A DNA stretch of 35,229 nt from Chloroflexota bacterium (GTDB taxonomy: Bacteria > Chloroflexota > Limnocylindria > Limnocylindrales > CSP1-4), in the NCBI GenBank assembly GCA_003158875.1, contig PMLK01000085.1, positions 1 to 35,229 on the forward strand, written 5' to 3'. This document shows, piece after piece, positions 24,003 to 32,681 of this stretch. The notes under the pieces were generated by a model. The model saw only the letters and a list, made by a program, of their open reading frames with translations, searched no databases and was not told the origin of the DNA. The position numbers and the translations under genes are program-made. How positions within the stretch are numbered: the stretch's first letter is position 1; every line of letters starts with the position of its first letter.

Positions 24003-24728
24003 ATGACACCCACCGACACCGCAGACCAGCCATCCTCGCCCGTCCCCATCACGGAGCTGCCCGAACCGTCGGCGGTGCTCTTCGATCTCGACGGCACGCT
24101 GGTCGACACGGTAGGTCGGCGAGTTGCCGGCTGGGTCGTGGCCTTCCGCCAGTTCGGCATTGACGTCGACGGGGCGAGCCTGCCCCAGTACATGGGCTCC
24201 GACGGCCGCTGGCTGGCTCGCGAGATGGCCGGCGCGGCCGGTCGCGAGATCGACTGGGCCACGAGCGACGAGATCGATCGGGCCGCGGGCGCCGCCTTCG
24301 ACGAACTGAACGTCGACCCGGACAGGCTGCCCGGCGCCACGGAGCTCCTCTCCGCTTTGGAGGGCAGCGATCTCGCGTTCTGCATCGCCACGGCCAGCCA
24401 GCCGGCCCAGGTGGCGGCGAGCCTCGCCTCGTTGCGTCTGCCCACACCACCGCGCATCGTCGATGCCGGCCACGTCCAGAATGCCAAGCCGGAACCGGAC
24501 CTCCTGCTCGCCGCCGCCGATCAGCTCGGCGTGGAGCCCGGCCGTTGCTGGTACGTGGGCGACTCGAAGTGGGACATGATGGCGAGCGCCCGCGCAGGAA
24601 TGCCCGGCATCGGTGTCACGACCGGAGCCACCACCGCCGGCGAGTTGCTGGAGGCCGGGGCCACGGTCGCGGTGGCCGGACTCCCCGCGGTCATGACGGA
24701 ACTGAAGCGGCGCGGCCTTCTCGGTTAG
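24003..24728 (+). CDS. HAD-superfamily hydrolase, phosphoglycolate phosphatase/beta-phosphoglucomutase-like
   Basis: A 241-residue cytoplasmic phosphatase. Motif I is FDLDGTLVDT (nucleophile Asp28, acid/base Asp30), the motif II region is IATAS, the motif III lysine is in NAKPEPD, and motif IV is YVGDSKWDMMASARAG. The helical cap lies between motifs I and II, as in subfamily IA members such as Gph. The substrate cannot be assigned. No Shine-Dalgarno sequence is visible before the ATG at 24003, and the transcript may be leaderless or read through from citrate synthase. The 3' end overlaps the convergent MFS gene by 38 bases. Confidence 0.88.
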   Translation: MTPTDTADQPSSPVPITELPEPSAVLFDLDGTLVDTVGRRVAGWVVAFRQFGIDVDGASLPQYMGSDGRWLAREMAGAAGREIDWATSDEIDRAAGAAFDELNVDPDRLPGATELLSALEGSDLAFCIATASQPAQVAASLASLRLPTPPRIVDAGHVQNAKPEPDLLLAAADQLGVEPGRCWYVGDSKWDMMASARAGMPGIGVTTGATTAGELLEAGATVAVAGLPAVMTELKRRGLLG

Positions 24729-25938
24729 CGGCACCGCCGGTACGCCGCACGAAGACGATCGCCAGCACCGTGGCCACTGCCAGCGTCGCCGCGGCCGTGT
24801 AGAAGACCGCCCGGAGACCGTCCGTGACGACTATCGCGCCGATCGCCGGTCCGGCTATGCCTCCCAGGTACAGGGGCAGATAGATCAGGTTGAGCGTCGC
24901 GGAGCGGCGCTCAGGCGGGGTTTCCGTGGCCAGCAAGCCCGACACCATGGCCCCGACCACTGCCTGAAGCGCGATGGCGATGCTATACGTCACGGCCAAC
25001 CAGGCGACGGTCGTCCCGAGTGGCATGAGGGCGAAGGCGATCGCGATGCCGCCGATCGAGCCGACCAGAACGGCCCTGAAGCCCAGCCTGTCCGCCACCC
25101 AGCCGCCCACCGGCGAGAAGGCCGCTCCCACGATCGTGGCTGCGCCGAGCACCAGACCCACGGAGCCCGCAACTTCCAGGGACGTGTGTTCCACGTCGTG
25201 GATGAGCAGGGCCATATATCCGCCCGACATCTGACGGCCGATGAACACGGCCCCGTAGACAACGAACAGCCAGCGGACGATCGGATCCGAAGTGACGCCG
25301 CGGACCGCACCGAACGCGAGACGGAGCGTATTGCCGGTGGGAACTCGCTCCGGCCGTACCTCCGTGGACCCGACCGCCAGCAGCACCGCCACGGCAACCG
25401 ACAAGACGGCGGCCAGGGCGAAGACCGCGCCACTGGTCAAGTGCAGGCCGTCGATCATGAATGCCCCCAGGGCAGGTCCGGCACCGAAGCCCAGAGGGCT
25501 GCTCGCCGCGAAGATGCCGAGAGCGAGCCCTAGTCGGTGCCGCGGCGTCACGTCGCGAATCGCGGCCATCATCACGCCGCTGTTACCAAGCTGGAAGCCG
25601 ACCATGAGCATACCGACCACGAGCTGCCAGGGCGCCTGGCTGGCCGCTATGACGCCGAAGACCACCGCCTCGACGAGCGCACTGCGGATCACCACGGCCT
25701 TGCGGCTGTACTTGTCGGCCCATACGCCCCACAAGGGAATCAACGGCAGGCCGGTCAAGAAGAACAGCGACCCGAGCAGGCCAACCAGATGCTGGACGTC
25801 CGGCGCCGCGACGCCAACCTCCGCCAAGCGGTTGGGCAGGAACGCCCATATCTCGGCCACGCCGAGTCCTTCGACGAACGAGGTCACCCAGTAGACGGCC
25901 AGCAGCGGGCGCCAGTCCGGCGCGGGGCGGTGTTGCAC
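24691..25938 (-). CDS. MFS transporter
   Basis: A 415-residue major facilitator with about twelve helices. The motif-A-like loop between helices 2 and 3 reads GVWADKYSRKAVV, and its second-half counterpart is GGWVADRLGFRAVL. The helix-5 region LGIFAASSPLGFGAGPALGAF fits drug-efflux or sugar-exporter members, but the substrate is unknown. The start is a GTG at 25938 (GTG CAA CAC CGC) with only a weak purine tract upstream. The gene is convergent with the HAD phosphatase, sharing 38 bases at their 3' ends, and divergent from the first anchored paralog. Confidence 0.9.
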   Translation of the reverse strand: MQHRPAPDWRPLLAVYWVTSFVEGLGVAEIWAFLPNRLAEVGVAAPDVQHLVGLLGSLFFLTGLPLIPLWGVWADKYSRKAVVIRSALVEAVVFGVIAASQAPWQLVVGMLMVGFQLGNSGVMMAAIRDVTPRHRLGLALGIFAASSPLGFGAGPALGAFMIDGLHLTSGAVFALAAVLSVAVAVLLAVGSTEVRPERVPTGNTLRLAFGAVRGVTSDPIVRWLFVVYGAVFIGRQMSGGYMALLIHDVEHTSLEVAGSVGLVLGAATIVGAAFSPVGGWVADRLGFRAVLVGSIGGIAIAFALMPLGTTVAWLAVTYSIAIALQAVVGAMVSGLLATETPPERRSATLNLIYLPLYLGGIAGPAIGAIVVTDGLRAVFYTAAATLAVATVLAIVFVRRTGGAANREGRAASVPS

Positions 25939-26121
25939 TGGAGCAGCCTAGCCGAGCGCGCCCGATAAGGTTGCCAGGCCAAATGTCGGGACCGAATCGC
26001 CTGAGTCCAGGCCATGACGTCGAGACTCCGTCAGGGTCGCGGTTTTCGCCCAACGGCCGTAGGCGGTATCTTTCCCAGGTCCATCGGCGACTCCCGATGG
26101 ACCGGACAGGAGGAGCCCTAG

Positions 26122-27048
26122 TTGGACGACAGGGTCTGGAGGAACATCTCAATCGGCCTGGGAGTGGTCTGCGCGCTGCTGATTGCGGTCGCCGGTGTGC
26201 TTCTGGTCGTCGGTCACAAGGGCGGCGGCTCCCAGAGCACGCCGGCTTCCACGGCAACCCAGATCGCGGCGGCATCGACGCCGGCGAGCACCGCCAGCGA
26301 CGGGACCGGCACTACCCCGACTGTGACGATCGCACCACAGTCGGCCAAGCCGACTCTGGTTCCCGGCACGGCTCCGGCGGCAACCATCACGTTCAGCAAC
26401 CTGGCTCTCGATAGCTCAAAGGACCCTCTGTATTCCATCAGGACATTCACATTCACCAGTGACGGAGCCGGTTCTGTCATACCGTCCATCACCAAGATCT
26501 CGTCGGGCGGCTACGTCAAGATGTGCCTGAGCGCCGACGGCGGCAAGCCGAACTGCCCGATCAACCGGCCCAACAAGGGGCTGACGATCACCGGAGCCAA
26601 GGCCGACAAGACTCCGAACAACTGGACGGTCACTCTGGTCGGCTACAAGACCTCTCACCCCACCGTCACGGTCAGCTTCACCTGGCCCACGACGCATCCG
26701 AAGATCACGATGGCGCACGGCCGGTTCCAGGGCAATCCAGGCACGAGGACCGCCGCGACGGACGCGCTGGGTGGCATCACCGCGACCTTCCAGCCACGTG
26801 GCGTGGGTACCGCGGACGTAGAGGTGAACTGGTCAATCGTGACCACCGACGCCACCATGACTCTCAAGGATGTCTCCGCATCGCCGGCCGTCTTGATCGA
26901 CGAGCGCAACTACTCCAGCGTGGACCAGATCCAGCCACCCTTCACCCAGGCAGTCGACGGGACTAAGGCGTACCAGGTCCAGCTTGTTAGAACCGGCGCG
27001 GACAGCACCGATCGCCCGGACCTGACGGTACAGATTTCCTTCCCATAG
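26122..27048 (+). CDS. Membrane-anchored extracytoplasmic protein, tandem paralog 1
   Basis: A 308-residue protein with a short cytoplasmic N-terminus, one membrane helix (about 9-31), a Thr/Ala/Ser/Pro-rich linker (about 32-85), and a beta-rich outer domain of about 220 residues. The domain begins AATITFSNLAL and contains IRTFTFTSDG, a Cys pair spaced CLSADGGKPNC, VSFTWPTTHPKITMAHGRFQG, and ends LTVQISFP. The two cysteines could form a disulfide outside the cell. The start is a TTG at 26122 with a full AGGAGG 8 bases upstream. It has no lipobox, so the helix serves as signal anchor. It is homologous to the next gene. The domain is not one I recognise; an immunoglobulin-like fold is a guess. 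Confidence 0.82.
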   Translation: MDDRVWRNISIGLGVVCALLIAVAGVLLVVGHKGGGSQSTPASTATQIAAASTPASTASDGTGTTPTVTIAPQSAKPTLVPGTAPAATITFSNLALDSSKDPLYSIRTFTFTSDGAGSVIPSITKISSGGYVKMCLSADGGKPNCPINRPNKGLTITGAKADKTPNNWTVTLVGYKTSHPTVTVSFTWPTTHPKITMAHGRFQGNPGTRTAATDALGGITATFQPRGVGTADVEVNWSIVTTDATMTLKDVSASPAVLIDERNYSSVDQIQPPFTQAVDGTKAYQVQLVRTGADSTDRPDLTVQISFP

Positions 27049-27143
27049 GCTCTCCAACACGGCCACCGGAACCGATGACTCACAGGGCTTGATCGCGCCG
27101 GATCGACGTGCGTCGCTCGGCCTCGAGCACGGGAGATTCACGG

Positions 27144-28307
27144 TTGGCCGACGAGCCCGAAGAAGAGCTCACCGAATCCACTGATGGTTCGCAAACAGCG
27201 GCGACCATCGCTCAGATGGCGGCTGCCCTGGCAGGGGCGGCCGAATCCGATGCGTCTGCGACAGTAGAACCCGGGATCGCCGAAGCCGTTGAGGCCGTGG
27301 GGGCGGAGGCGTCCGCGGCGAATGTCCAGCCACATCGGCTCCACCGCGTCCTGCGCCTGCGACCGCGACTTCGCCGCCCACAATTGCGGCTCCGGCGGCC
27401 CGCCGTCCGACTCGCCATCGTCGTGCGGCTTGCGCTCGTAGCCGCGTTGGCGGCCGGCACCGCCGGCTCCGCCGGCCCGATCGTCGCGCCCCAATCTGCC
27501 CTCCCGAACTTCGTCGCCGCCGCCGGCTCCAAGCCGGCGACCGCGCCCGCGGCCACGCCCACCGCCACCCCTGAACCCGCCGAGTCGGTCGCGCCCCTGC
27601 CATCCTTCGCGTCGCCGAGCCCAAGCCCCACGCAGGCTGGACCCGTGCGGACCTCCCCCGCGGCGACCATCACGTTCTCGGGCTTGATGCTCGCCGCGGC
27701 CGGATCGACCGGCCCTTCGGGCTCGGTCCGGACGTTCGCGTTTACGAGCGATGGCCCGGGGACGGTGTCGGCCGAGATCGTGTCCTCCGCTCCGATCACG
27801 ACAACGATCGTCTGCCTCTTCGGGGATGAGGTGCTGGTCGGGTGCGACACCGGCGGCACGCCCGGAGTGACCCAGGCCGCGACGACGACCCACTCGCAAT
27901 GGCTGGCCGACATCATCTCGCTCCAAGCCAACGCGCCCACCGTCGATGTGCGGTTCAGCTGGCCCGCCGATCACCCCCAGATCTCGCTCAGCCACGCCCT
28001 CTTCCAGGGTCAGCCAAGTCCCGATTCGATGCGCAGCGTGACGGCCAACTTCAAGACCCGCAGAGCCGGTGAGCTGAGTCTCGACGCACTCTGGCCGTCG
28101 ACCGGAATCGATGCGGCTCTCACCGTCACGGACATGACGGGCTCGAGGCCGCTGCCGGTCGACAGAGTCTTGTACTCCGACCAGCCCACGATGGCGCCGT
28201 CCTACACGCTCTCCGTCCGGGCCAATCGAACCTACTCGATCGAGCTCTACAACCTGGGAAGCGTTGGCGCAAAGGGCAACCTGCAAGCCACTATCGCGTT
28301 TCCGTAA
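27144..28307 (+). CDS. Membrane-anchored extracytoplasmic protein, tandem paralog 2
   Basis: A protein of about 387 residues sharing its outer domain with the preceding gene: AATITFSGLML, VRTFAFTSDGPG, the Cys pair CLFGDEVLVGC, VRFSWPADHPQISLSHALFQG, and the LQATIAFP end. Its inside part is very different: an acidic, Ala-rich N-terminus (about 1-60), then a dense Arg/Leu/Pro stretch (about 65-90), then a weak membrane helix (about 90-108) and a Pro/Thr/Ala linker. The likely start is the TTG at 27144 (GGGAG 8 bases upstream); an in-frame GTG 36 bases earlier has no ribosome binding site. The arginine stretch could bind nucleic acid or phospholipid head groups. The function is unknown. Confidence 0.75.
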   Translation: MADEPEEELTESTDGSQTAATIAQMAAALAGAAESDASATVEPGIAEAVEAVGAEASAANVQPHRLHRVLRLRPRLRRPQLRLRRPAVRLAIVVRLALVAALAAGTAGSAGPIVAPQSALPNFVAAAGSKPATAPAATPTATPEPAESVAPLPSFASPSPSPTQAGPVRTSPAATITFSGLMLAAAGSTGPSGSVRTFAFTSDGPGTVSAEIVSSAPITTTIVCLFGDEVLVGCDTGGTPGVTQAATTTHSQWLADIISLQANAPTVDVRFSWPADHPQISLSHALFQGQPSPDSMRSVTANFKTRRAGELSLDALWPSTGIDAALTVTDMTGSRPLPVDRVLYSDQPTMAPSYTLSVRANRTYSIELYNLGSVGAKGNLQATIAFP

Positions 28308-28404
28308 CCTTGCGGCCGCGGCGCACGGATCAGGTGCCGCCGGGGCGCGGTTGCGTCGCGGTTGTGGCGCGGCCCAACTCAGCCGCTTAGCGGCCGAACC
28401 CAGT

Positions 28405-28731
28405 TCACGCGCCGGGCAAGTCCTCGAGACGGGCGACGCGTCCGAAGGGTCGGGCCCGGAAACCAACCCAGACACCGGTACGGAAATAGACGTCGTCGCG
28501 GACAATCGCAAGCGCCTCTTCCTCACTGGCCGCTCGAAGCAGGAGCAGCGAACCCGACATGTCGGCGTAGGCACCGACTTCGAGGATGACACCGGCTGCC
28601 CGCAGCTCGGCGGCATGGGCAATGTGCTCGACTCGGACCGACTCACGGGTCACGGACGCGTCGGCGGCGTATGTGGCTTCGACCGCCCAAACCCATTCGA
28701 CCGTGATGCCGTCCGGTAGATCCGATGCCAT
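28405..28731 (-). CDS. YciI-like (YCII domain) protein
   Basis: A 108-residue protein with the ferredoxin-like YCII pattern: a histidine in VRVEHIAHAAEL, the AAGVILEVGAYADMSGSLLLLRA strand pair, SEEEALAIVRDDVYFRTGVW, and a final RARPFGRV strand. The family includes YciI and dehydrochlorinase-like enzymes, most without known substrates. GAGGAG lies 6 bases before the ATG at 28731. It follows the YhaN-like ATPase gene by 15 bases and is probably the last gene of that operon. No functional link to the nuclease/ATPase pair is known. Confidence 0.85.
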   Translation of the reverse strand: MASDLPDGITVEWVWAVEATYAADASVTRESVRVEHIAHAAELRAAGVILEVGAYADMSGSLLLLRAASEEEALAIVRDDVYFRTGVWVGFRARPFGRVARLEDLPGA

Positions 28732-28746
28732 CGTGCACTCCTCGCC

Positions 28747-31140
28747 CTAGTGGCCCTGCCGGTTGCCGACGTCCGGGTCGCTCTCACTGTCCAGACCCAG
28801 CGAAACCTGTTCGGATGCCCGTTGCCGCTCGACAGCCGCAGCAACCTCCGCGGCCGATGCCTGGGCCTCTTCGAGGAGCGCGCTCGCCAGACCTCGCGAG
28901 CCGCTGGGCTTCGACGCGGCACGCTCGCCGCTGCCGCTCGGCGTCTCGGCCACGGCGGCAGCGCCGGGTTCGACGGCGGCTGCCGCCGTCTCGGCAACCT
29001 CCGACGGTCCGGACAGCTCCACCACCGCGTCGGCCAGGCCGTCGTATCGGTTCGAGCAGGCCAGGTATATGACCTGGAAATCCGACGAGAGATCGCGCAA
29101 CAGGATTGCCGCCCGGGCGGCCCGGGCATCGTCGAAGGTGACGAATGGGTCGTCGAGGATGAGCGGCGGCCGCCGTCCCTGAGTCACGAGCCTGACCAGC
29201 CCGATTCGCGCCGCCAGGAAGATCTGATCGATCGTGCCCTTGCTGAGTTGCGACGCCGGCACCCAGCCACCTCGTTCGGGCGCCCACACCGAGATGTCCA
29301 GCGTCTGGTCGTCGATGTTGACTCGCTTGTAGCGACCGCCGGTGAGCTTGGAGATGTCCCGCCCGACTTGAGTCTCCAGGAAGCGCGTGGCCTGACGCAT
29401 CGTGCCGCTCTCGGACGCCTCGATGGCGGCCAGCGTCTTCTCGTAGATACGAACACGACGTTTGAGTGCGGCCAGCTGGCCTTGCCACGTGACGAGCCGC
29501 TCCGACTCGCCCGCGACCTGCTCCGCGTCCACGGGGTTGGCGTCGACGCGGGCGATGGCCCCGGCCTCGGCATCGCGGGCCCGCTCCAGGGCGGCGTGGC
29601 GCTCGCGAACCTCGGCGTCGAGCTTCTCGCGGGCTCGAGCGTCCGTGGCAATCGGCCCCAGCGCGGCGAGGGCGGCCCGTTTCTGCTCCATCTCCAGAGC
29701 GGCACGATCGCGCAGGTCGGCAATGCTGTCGCCGCTCTGCCCCGCCAGGAGGGCGGAAACCTGAACCTGGAGCGTGGCGATCTCCTGGCGTCGGCCCTGT
29801 TCCGCGGCCAGAATGTTCTCGGCTGCGGCAACGTCCGAGACGCCCAACTCGCGCAGGATGCTCGCGATGCCCGACTGGGCGACGCGCAGTCCTTCCTCAT
29901 TGCCGACGCGACCCTGGCGCCGCAGTGTGCGGTCGTAGCTGCGAGCTTCGTTGATGCGCTGGACATTGACCGCAACCGATCGCCGCTCCCAGACTCGGGT
30001 CAGCATCAGGGCCGAGATACCGACGAGGATAAGCCCCGGAACCAGCGCCGGAATCATTCGCCCGGCGACACCGACCGCGGTCAGCACCAGAGCCACGGCC
30101 ATCAGCGCCACCGCCAGCAGCCCCAAACCCATGTAAGCCGGCACCGGCTCGTCCGGCTCGACCTCCGGTGCCAGATCGCCGTGAAGAGTGTCCTGCATGA
30201 CCGCGACGCGGCTTTGAAGAGTGCGCATCCGGTCGAGCTGATCACGCAGGCCCGACAGCGGTCGCTCCGGGATCGCGGCGAGTTCCTGGAGTCGCTGCTG
30301 CGCTTCGGCCGCCTGGCGGTAGCGTTCGAAGCGCTCGGCCACGACCGTCCTATCGGCCTGGAGACGCTCTGCCTGGCGGGCGCCTTCCAGCAGGTTACGG
30401 CTCTCTGAGAGGGCGATCTCGGCCCGGAGGCGAGCGTCGCGCGCCAGGGCCTGAGCGTCGCGATCCTGTTCCAGCTTCTGGAGGGCCGCTTCCCCTGTCT
30501 TGAGCGCCTGCTCGGCTCGAATTACTGCTTCGTCGGCGATCTTGAGCCGGCCCGGGTTCTTGTCGCCACGTGACTTCAGGGCGCGGATTGCGTCCTCGAG
30601 CCGGGCCTTGGCTCGCGACGAACCCTTGTCGCCGCCGCCGATACTGGCCTGGAGTCGGTCGCGCAGGGCTCCTTCGTCGCGATCCAGATCATCGAGTTCT
30701 TCGTGCCTGATCGATGCCGTCGAGCGGAAGAAGGCCTCGGTCGGGATGCCGGTCAGGTCGGCCACCACTTCATCCACCCGAGCCGGATCCGTGTAGCTGT
30801 TGCCGTCGAAATCGAGCGTCACCCGACCCTTGGCGCCGCGGAATTCCTTCTCGAGGACGCCCGCCTTCGTGCCGTCGCCGTTGGGTGCGGCATCGTCGTC
30901 CATCACGAACTCGACGCGCGTCGCCAGCCTCTGGTCGTCGGTTGAGCCCCATGTCCGGAGCGCTTCTAGTTCCGCGGTGTTGGCGGTCACCTTGCGGAAC
31001 AGGGCCAGCTCGATGCCGCGCTGGATCGTGGACTTGCCCGCCTCGTTGGGCCCGCGAATGATCGTGAAGCCGCGAGCCAGTTCGATGTCGAGATTTCGAT
31101 GACGGCCAAAATCGCGCAGGGTCAGGCGCGTGATTCTCAT
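28747..31140 (-). CDS. YhaN-like AAA/SMC-type ATPase with central membrane hairpin
   Basis: A 797-residue SbcC/Rad50-related ATPase. Walker A is GPNEAGKST (30-38). The signature region is LSKGTIDQIFLAARIGLVRL, and the Walker B is LILDDPFVTFDD at about 695. Long coiled coils run at about 175-320 and 395-600. Between them, where Rad50 and SbcC have the CxxC zinc hook, sit two hydrophobic helices (about 336-358 and 362-382) and no CxxC. YhaN proteins of Firmicutes share this layout, and their YhaO-YhaN complexes are linked to DNA repair. The C-terminal 95 residues are Ala/Ser/Glu-rich and disordered. The ATG at 31140 lies 16 bases after the nuclease stop, so translation is probably coupled. It would place a DNA-processing complex at the membrane. 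Confidence 0.88.
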   Translation of the reverse strand: MRITRLTLRDFGRHRNLDIELARGFTIIRGPNEAGKSTIQRGIELALFRKVTANTAELEALRTWGSTDDQRLATRVEFVMDDDAAPNGDGTKAGVLEKEFRGAKGRVTLDFDGNSYTDPARVDEVVADLTGIPTEAFFRSTASIRHEELDDLDRDEGALRDRLQASIGGGDKGSSRAKARLEDAIRALKSRGDKNPGRLKIADEAVIRAEQALKTGEAALQKLEQDRDAQALARDARLRAEIALSESRNLLEGARQAERLQADRTVVAERFERYRQAAEAQQRLQELAAIPERPLSGLRDQLDRMRTLQSRVAVMQDTLHGDLAPEVEPDEPVPAYMGLGLLAVALMAVALVLTAVGVAGRMIPALVPGLILVGISALMLTRVWERRSVAVNVQRINEARSYDRTLRRQGRVGNEEGLRVAQSGIASILRELGVSDVAAAENILAAEQGRRQEIATLQVQVSALLAGQSGDSIADLRDRAALEMEQKRAALAALGPIATDARAREKLDAEVRERHAALERARDAEAGAIARVDANPVDAEQVAGESERLVTWQGQLAALKRRVRIYEKTLAAIEASESGTMRQATRFLETQVGRDISKLTGGRYKRVNIDDQTLDISVWAPERGGWVPASQLSKGTIDQIFLAARIGLVRLVTQGRRPPLILDDPFVTFDDARAARAAILLRDLSSDFQVIYLACSNRYDGLADAVVELSGPSEVAETAAAAVEPGAAAVAETPSGSGERAASKPSGSRGLASALLEEAQASAAEVAAAVERQRASEQVSLGLDSESDPDVGNRQGH

Positions 31141-31156
31141 CGTCCCATGCCCGCTG

Positions 31157-32365
31157 TCACAGCGTCACCTGGCGGCCTTCGAGAAGGTGGCGTCCCAGCC
31201 GAAGGACCTCGCGAAGGTCGTCCAGCTCCTCTTCTCGTTCGGGATCCGAAACCGACCCGTCCGGGCCCGAGTCAGCGGGACCGGCCGAATCCGAAAGAGC
31301 GAAAATCTGGGATTCCACGTTGCGGACGAACGCGCCGACGACGGTGTCCGGAGGAGGTGGAGCGGCGCCCTCCGGCGCGGCGGGGATCGACTGATCGCGC
31401 AGTCGGAAGCGCAAGAAGGACGGCGCCAGGGCTCGTTCCACTTCGTCGAGATCCATGTCCAGGTCGTCGGGGAAGAGGCCGGTCAGCCGAACGTCGAATA
31501 CCAGGTTCGAGTCGGCATGGCGGCCCAGGACGTCGATCAACTCGGGCTGGCTGTGAACGCCGCTGACGTCCAGGTCGAACTTCTCAGAGCGCGTCTGCCC
31601 GACTCGCTTGGGCTCCACTGTGACGACGTGGCGACCGCCCCTGTCGTCCAGGGTGACAATCAAGACCTGACCGGCCCCGTCCTGGTCGACGGCGACCGGC
31701 TCCGGGGCACCTGAGTAGGCGTACGTGACGGATCCGGCTCGACCCTCCACCGCGGAGTGCCAGTGGCCCATGGCCAGGTAATCGAGGCCGGTTCGCGCGA
31801 TCTCCTCTTCGGTTACCACCACCGTGTCCGAATCGGTGCGACCCGGAATGGCCAGCGAGCCGTGGACCATGCCAATCTTCCAGGTAGCTCGCGTGTCGGA
31901 CCCGGCGTCGAGCCCGGCCAGGGGGCTACGGGGTGAACGCTTGGTGTCGAAGACGCGTCCGTAGACGATCGCGTCGAGTGAGGGAAAGACGATCTCGGGG
32001 ATGTAGGGCGTCAGAACGGCCACCCAGTCGCTGGCCGCGCGGGCCATTCCGGCGAGATCGTAGGAGCGGTAGATCGAGGCACCGTCGTAGACGTCGTGCG
32101 TGCCCGGAATGATCACCGTCCGGATACTGGCCCGGGCCAGCCGCCCGAGCTCCGCCGCCACTCGCTCCACGGAGCGGCGCGGCTGGGTGTTCGAATCGAA
32201 TAGATCGCCGGCGATCAGGAAGATGTCGATCTGCTCGGCGATAGCCAGCTCCACGGACGCGCGGAAGGCCGCGAACTGGCGCTCCCGCAAGACTGCGGCG
32301 CGCTCGCCCAGGTCCGTATGCCGCGCCCCGAGATGGACGTCAGCGGTGTGAAGCAGCCGCAGCAT
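31157..32365 (-). CDS. SbcD/YhaO-like metallophosphoesterase nuclease
   Basis: A 402-residue calcineurin-like phosphoesterase, the nuclease partner of the ATPase that follows. Metal-binding motifs are HTADVHLG (Asp9, His11), GDLFD (Asp54), PGTHD (88-91), VHGS and GHWHS. In most of the family the third motif is GNHD, with Asn binding metal; here it is Thr. An SbcD-type capping domain follows (about 250-345). The C-terminus (DPEREEELDDLREVLRLGRHLLE) is charged and helical, suitable for docking to the ATPase coiled coil. The ATG at 32365 has a GAGGA 13 bases upstream, a poor spacing. It is the first gene of a three-gene operon. Confidence 0.9.
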   Translation of the reverse strand: MLRLLHTADVHLGARHTDLGERAAVLRERQFAAFRASVELAIAEQIDIFLIAGDLFDSNTQPRRSVERVAAELGRLARASIRTVIIPGTHDVYDGASIYRSYDLAGMARAASDWVAVLTPYIPEIVFPSLDAIVYGRVFDTKRSPRSPLAGLDAGSDTRATWKIGMVHGSLAIPGRTDSDTVVVTEEEIARTGLDYLAMGHWHSAVEGRAGSVTYAYSGAPEPVAVDQDGAGQVLIVTLDDRGGRHVVTVEPKRVGQTRSEKFDLDVSGVHSQPELIDVLGRHADSNLVFDVRLTGLFPDDLDMDLDEVERALAPSFLRFRLRDQSIPAAPEGAAPPPPDTVVGAFVRNVESQIFALSDSAGPADSGPDGSVSDPEREEELDDLREVLRLGRHLLEGRQVTL

Positions 32366-32681
32366 CGGACGAGTGGTTCCTCAATTGGGCCGACATGAAC
32401 CTACCGGGCGATTGTGCCAGGTTCGGAGACCAGTGACGCAACGCACTTTGAAACGCCACCGTTCGCGGCGGCGGCCCTGTTGGGCGCCTCGGGACAGCCA
32501 TTGGGTTATGCGGACCGCGCTGCTATTCTGCCGCCCTGCCGCCGCGTCCCCGGCAGCCGACGTCAACTGAATACGCTCGGCCGGATTCGCGTGCGCCTCC
32601 CTGCACCGCAAAATGGCCGGTCGGTTTCAGTTCGTCCGGCGGGGCAAGCGGCCAGAAACCTGCGGCCCCGGGAGGAACATC
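32366..32681. other. Divergent intergenic region between the nuclease operon and zinc-ribbon gene
   Basis: A 316-base divergent region. A plus-strand promoter candidate lies at 32501-32529, and nothing equally good is seen for the minus-strand operon. No RNA gene or repeat was found. Confidence 0.5.
32501..32529 (+). promoter_or_regulatory. Candidate promoter of the zinc-ribbon gene
   Basis: TTGGGT, a 17-base spacer, and TATTCT (four of six). It would give a leader of about 145 bases before the GTG at 32682. The -35 match is weak. Confidence 0.4.

Noticed and set aside
28308-28404. Hairpin around 28380-28396 as a terminator between the second paralog and YciI
   Set aside because: The stem is short (CCGC/GCGG core) and no T-run follows on either strand.
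27138-28646. Minus-strand open frame of 502 codons opposite the second anchored paralog
   Set aside because: The paralogy of the plus-strand product to its neighbour shows which strand codes; the antisense product is Arg/Gly-rich low complexity.
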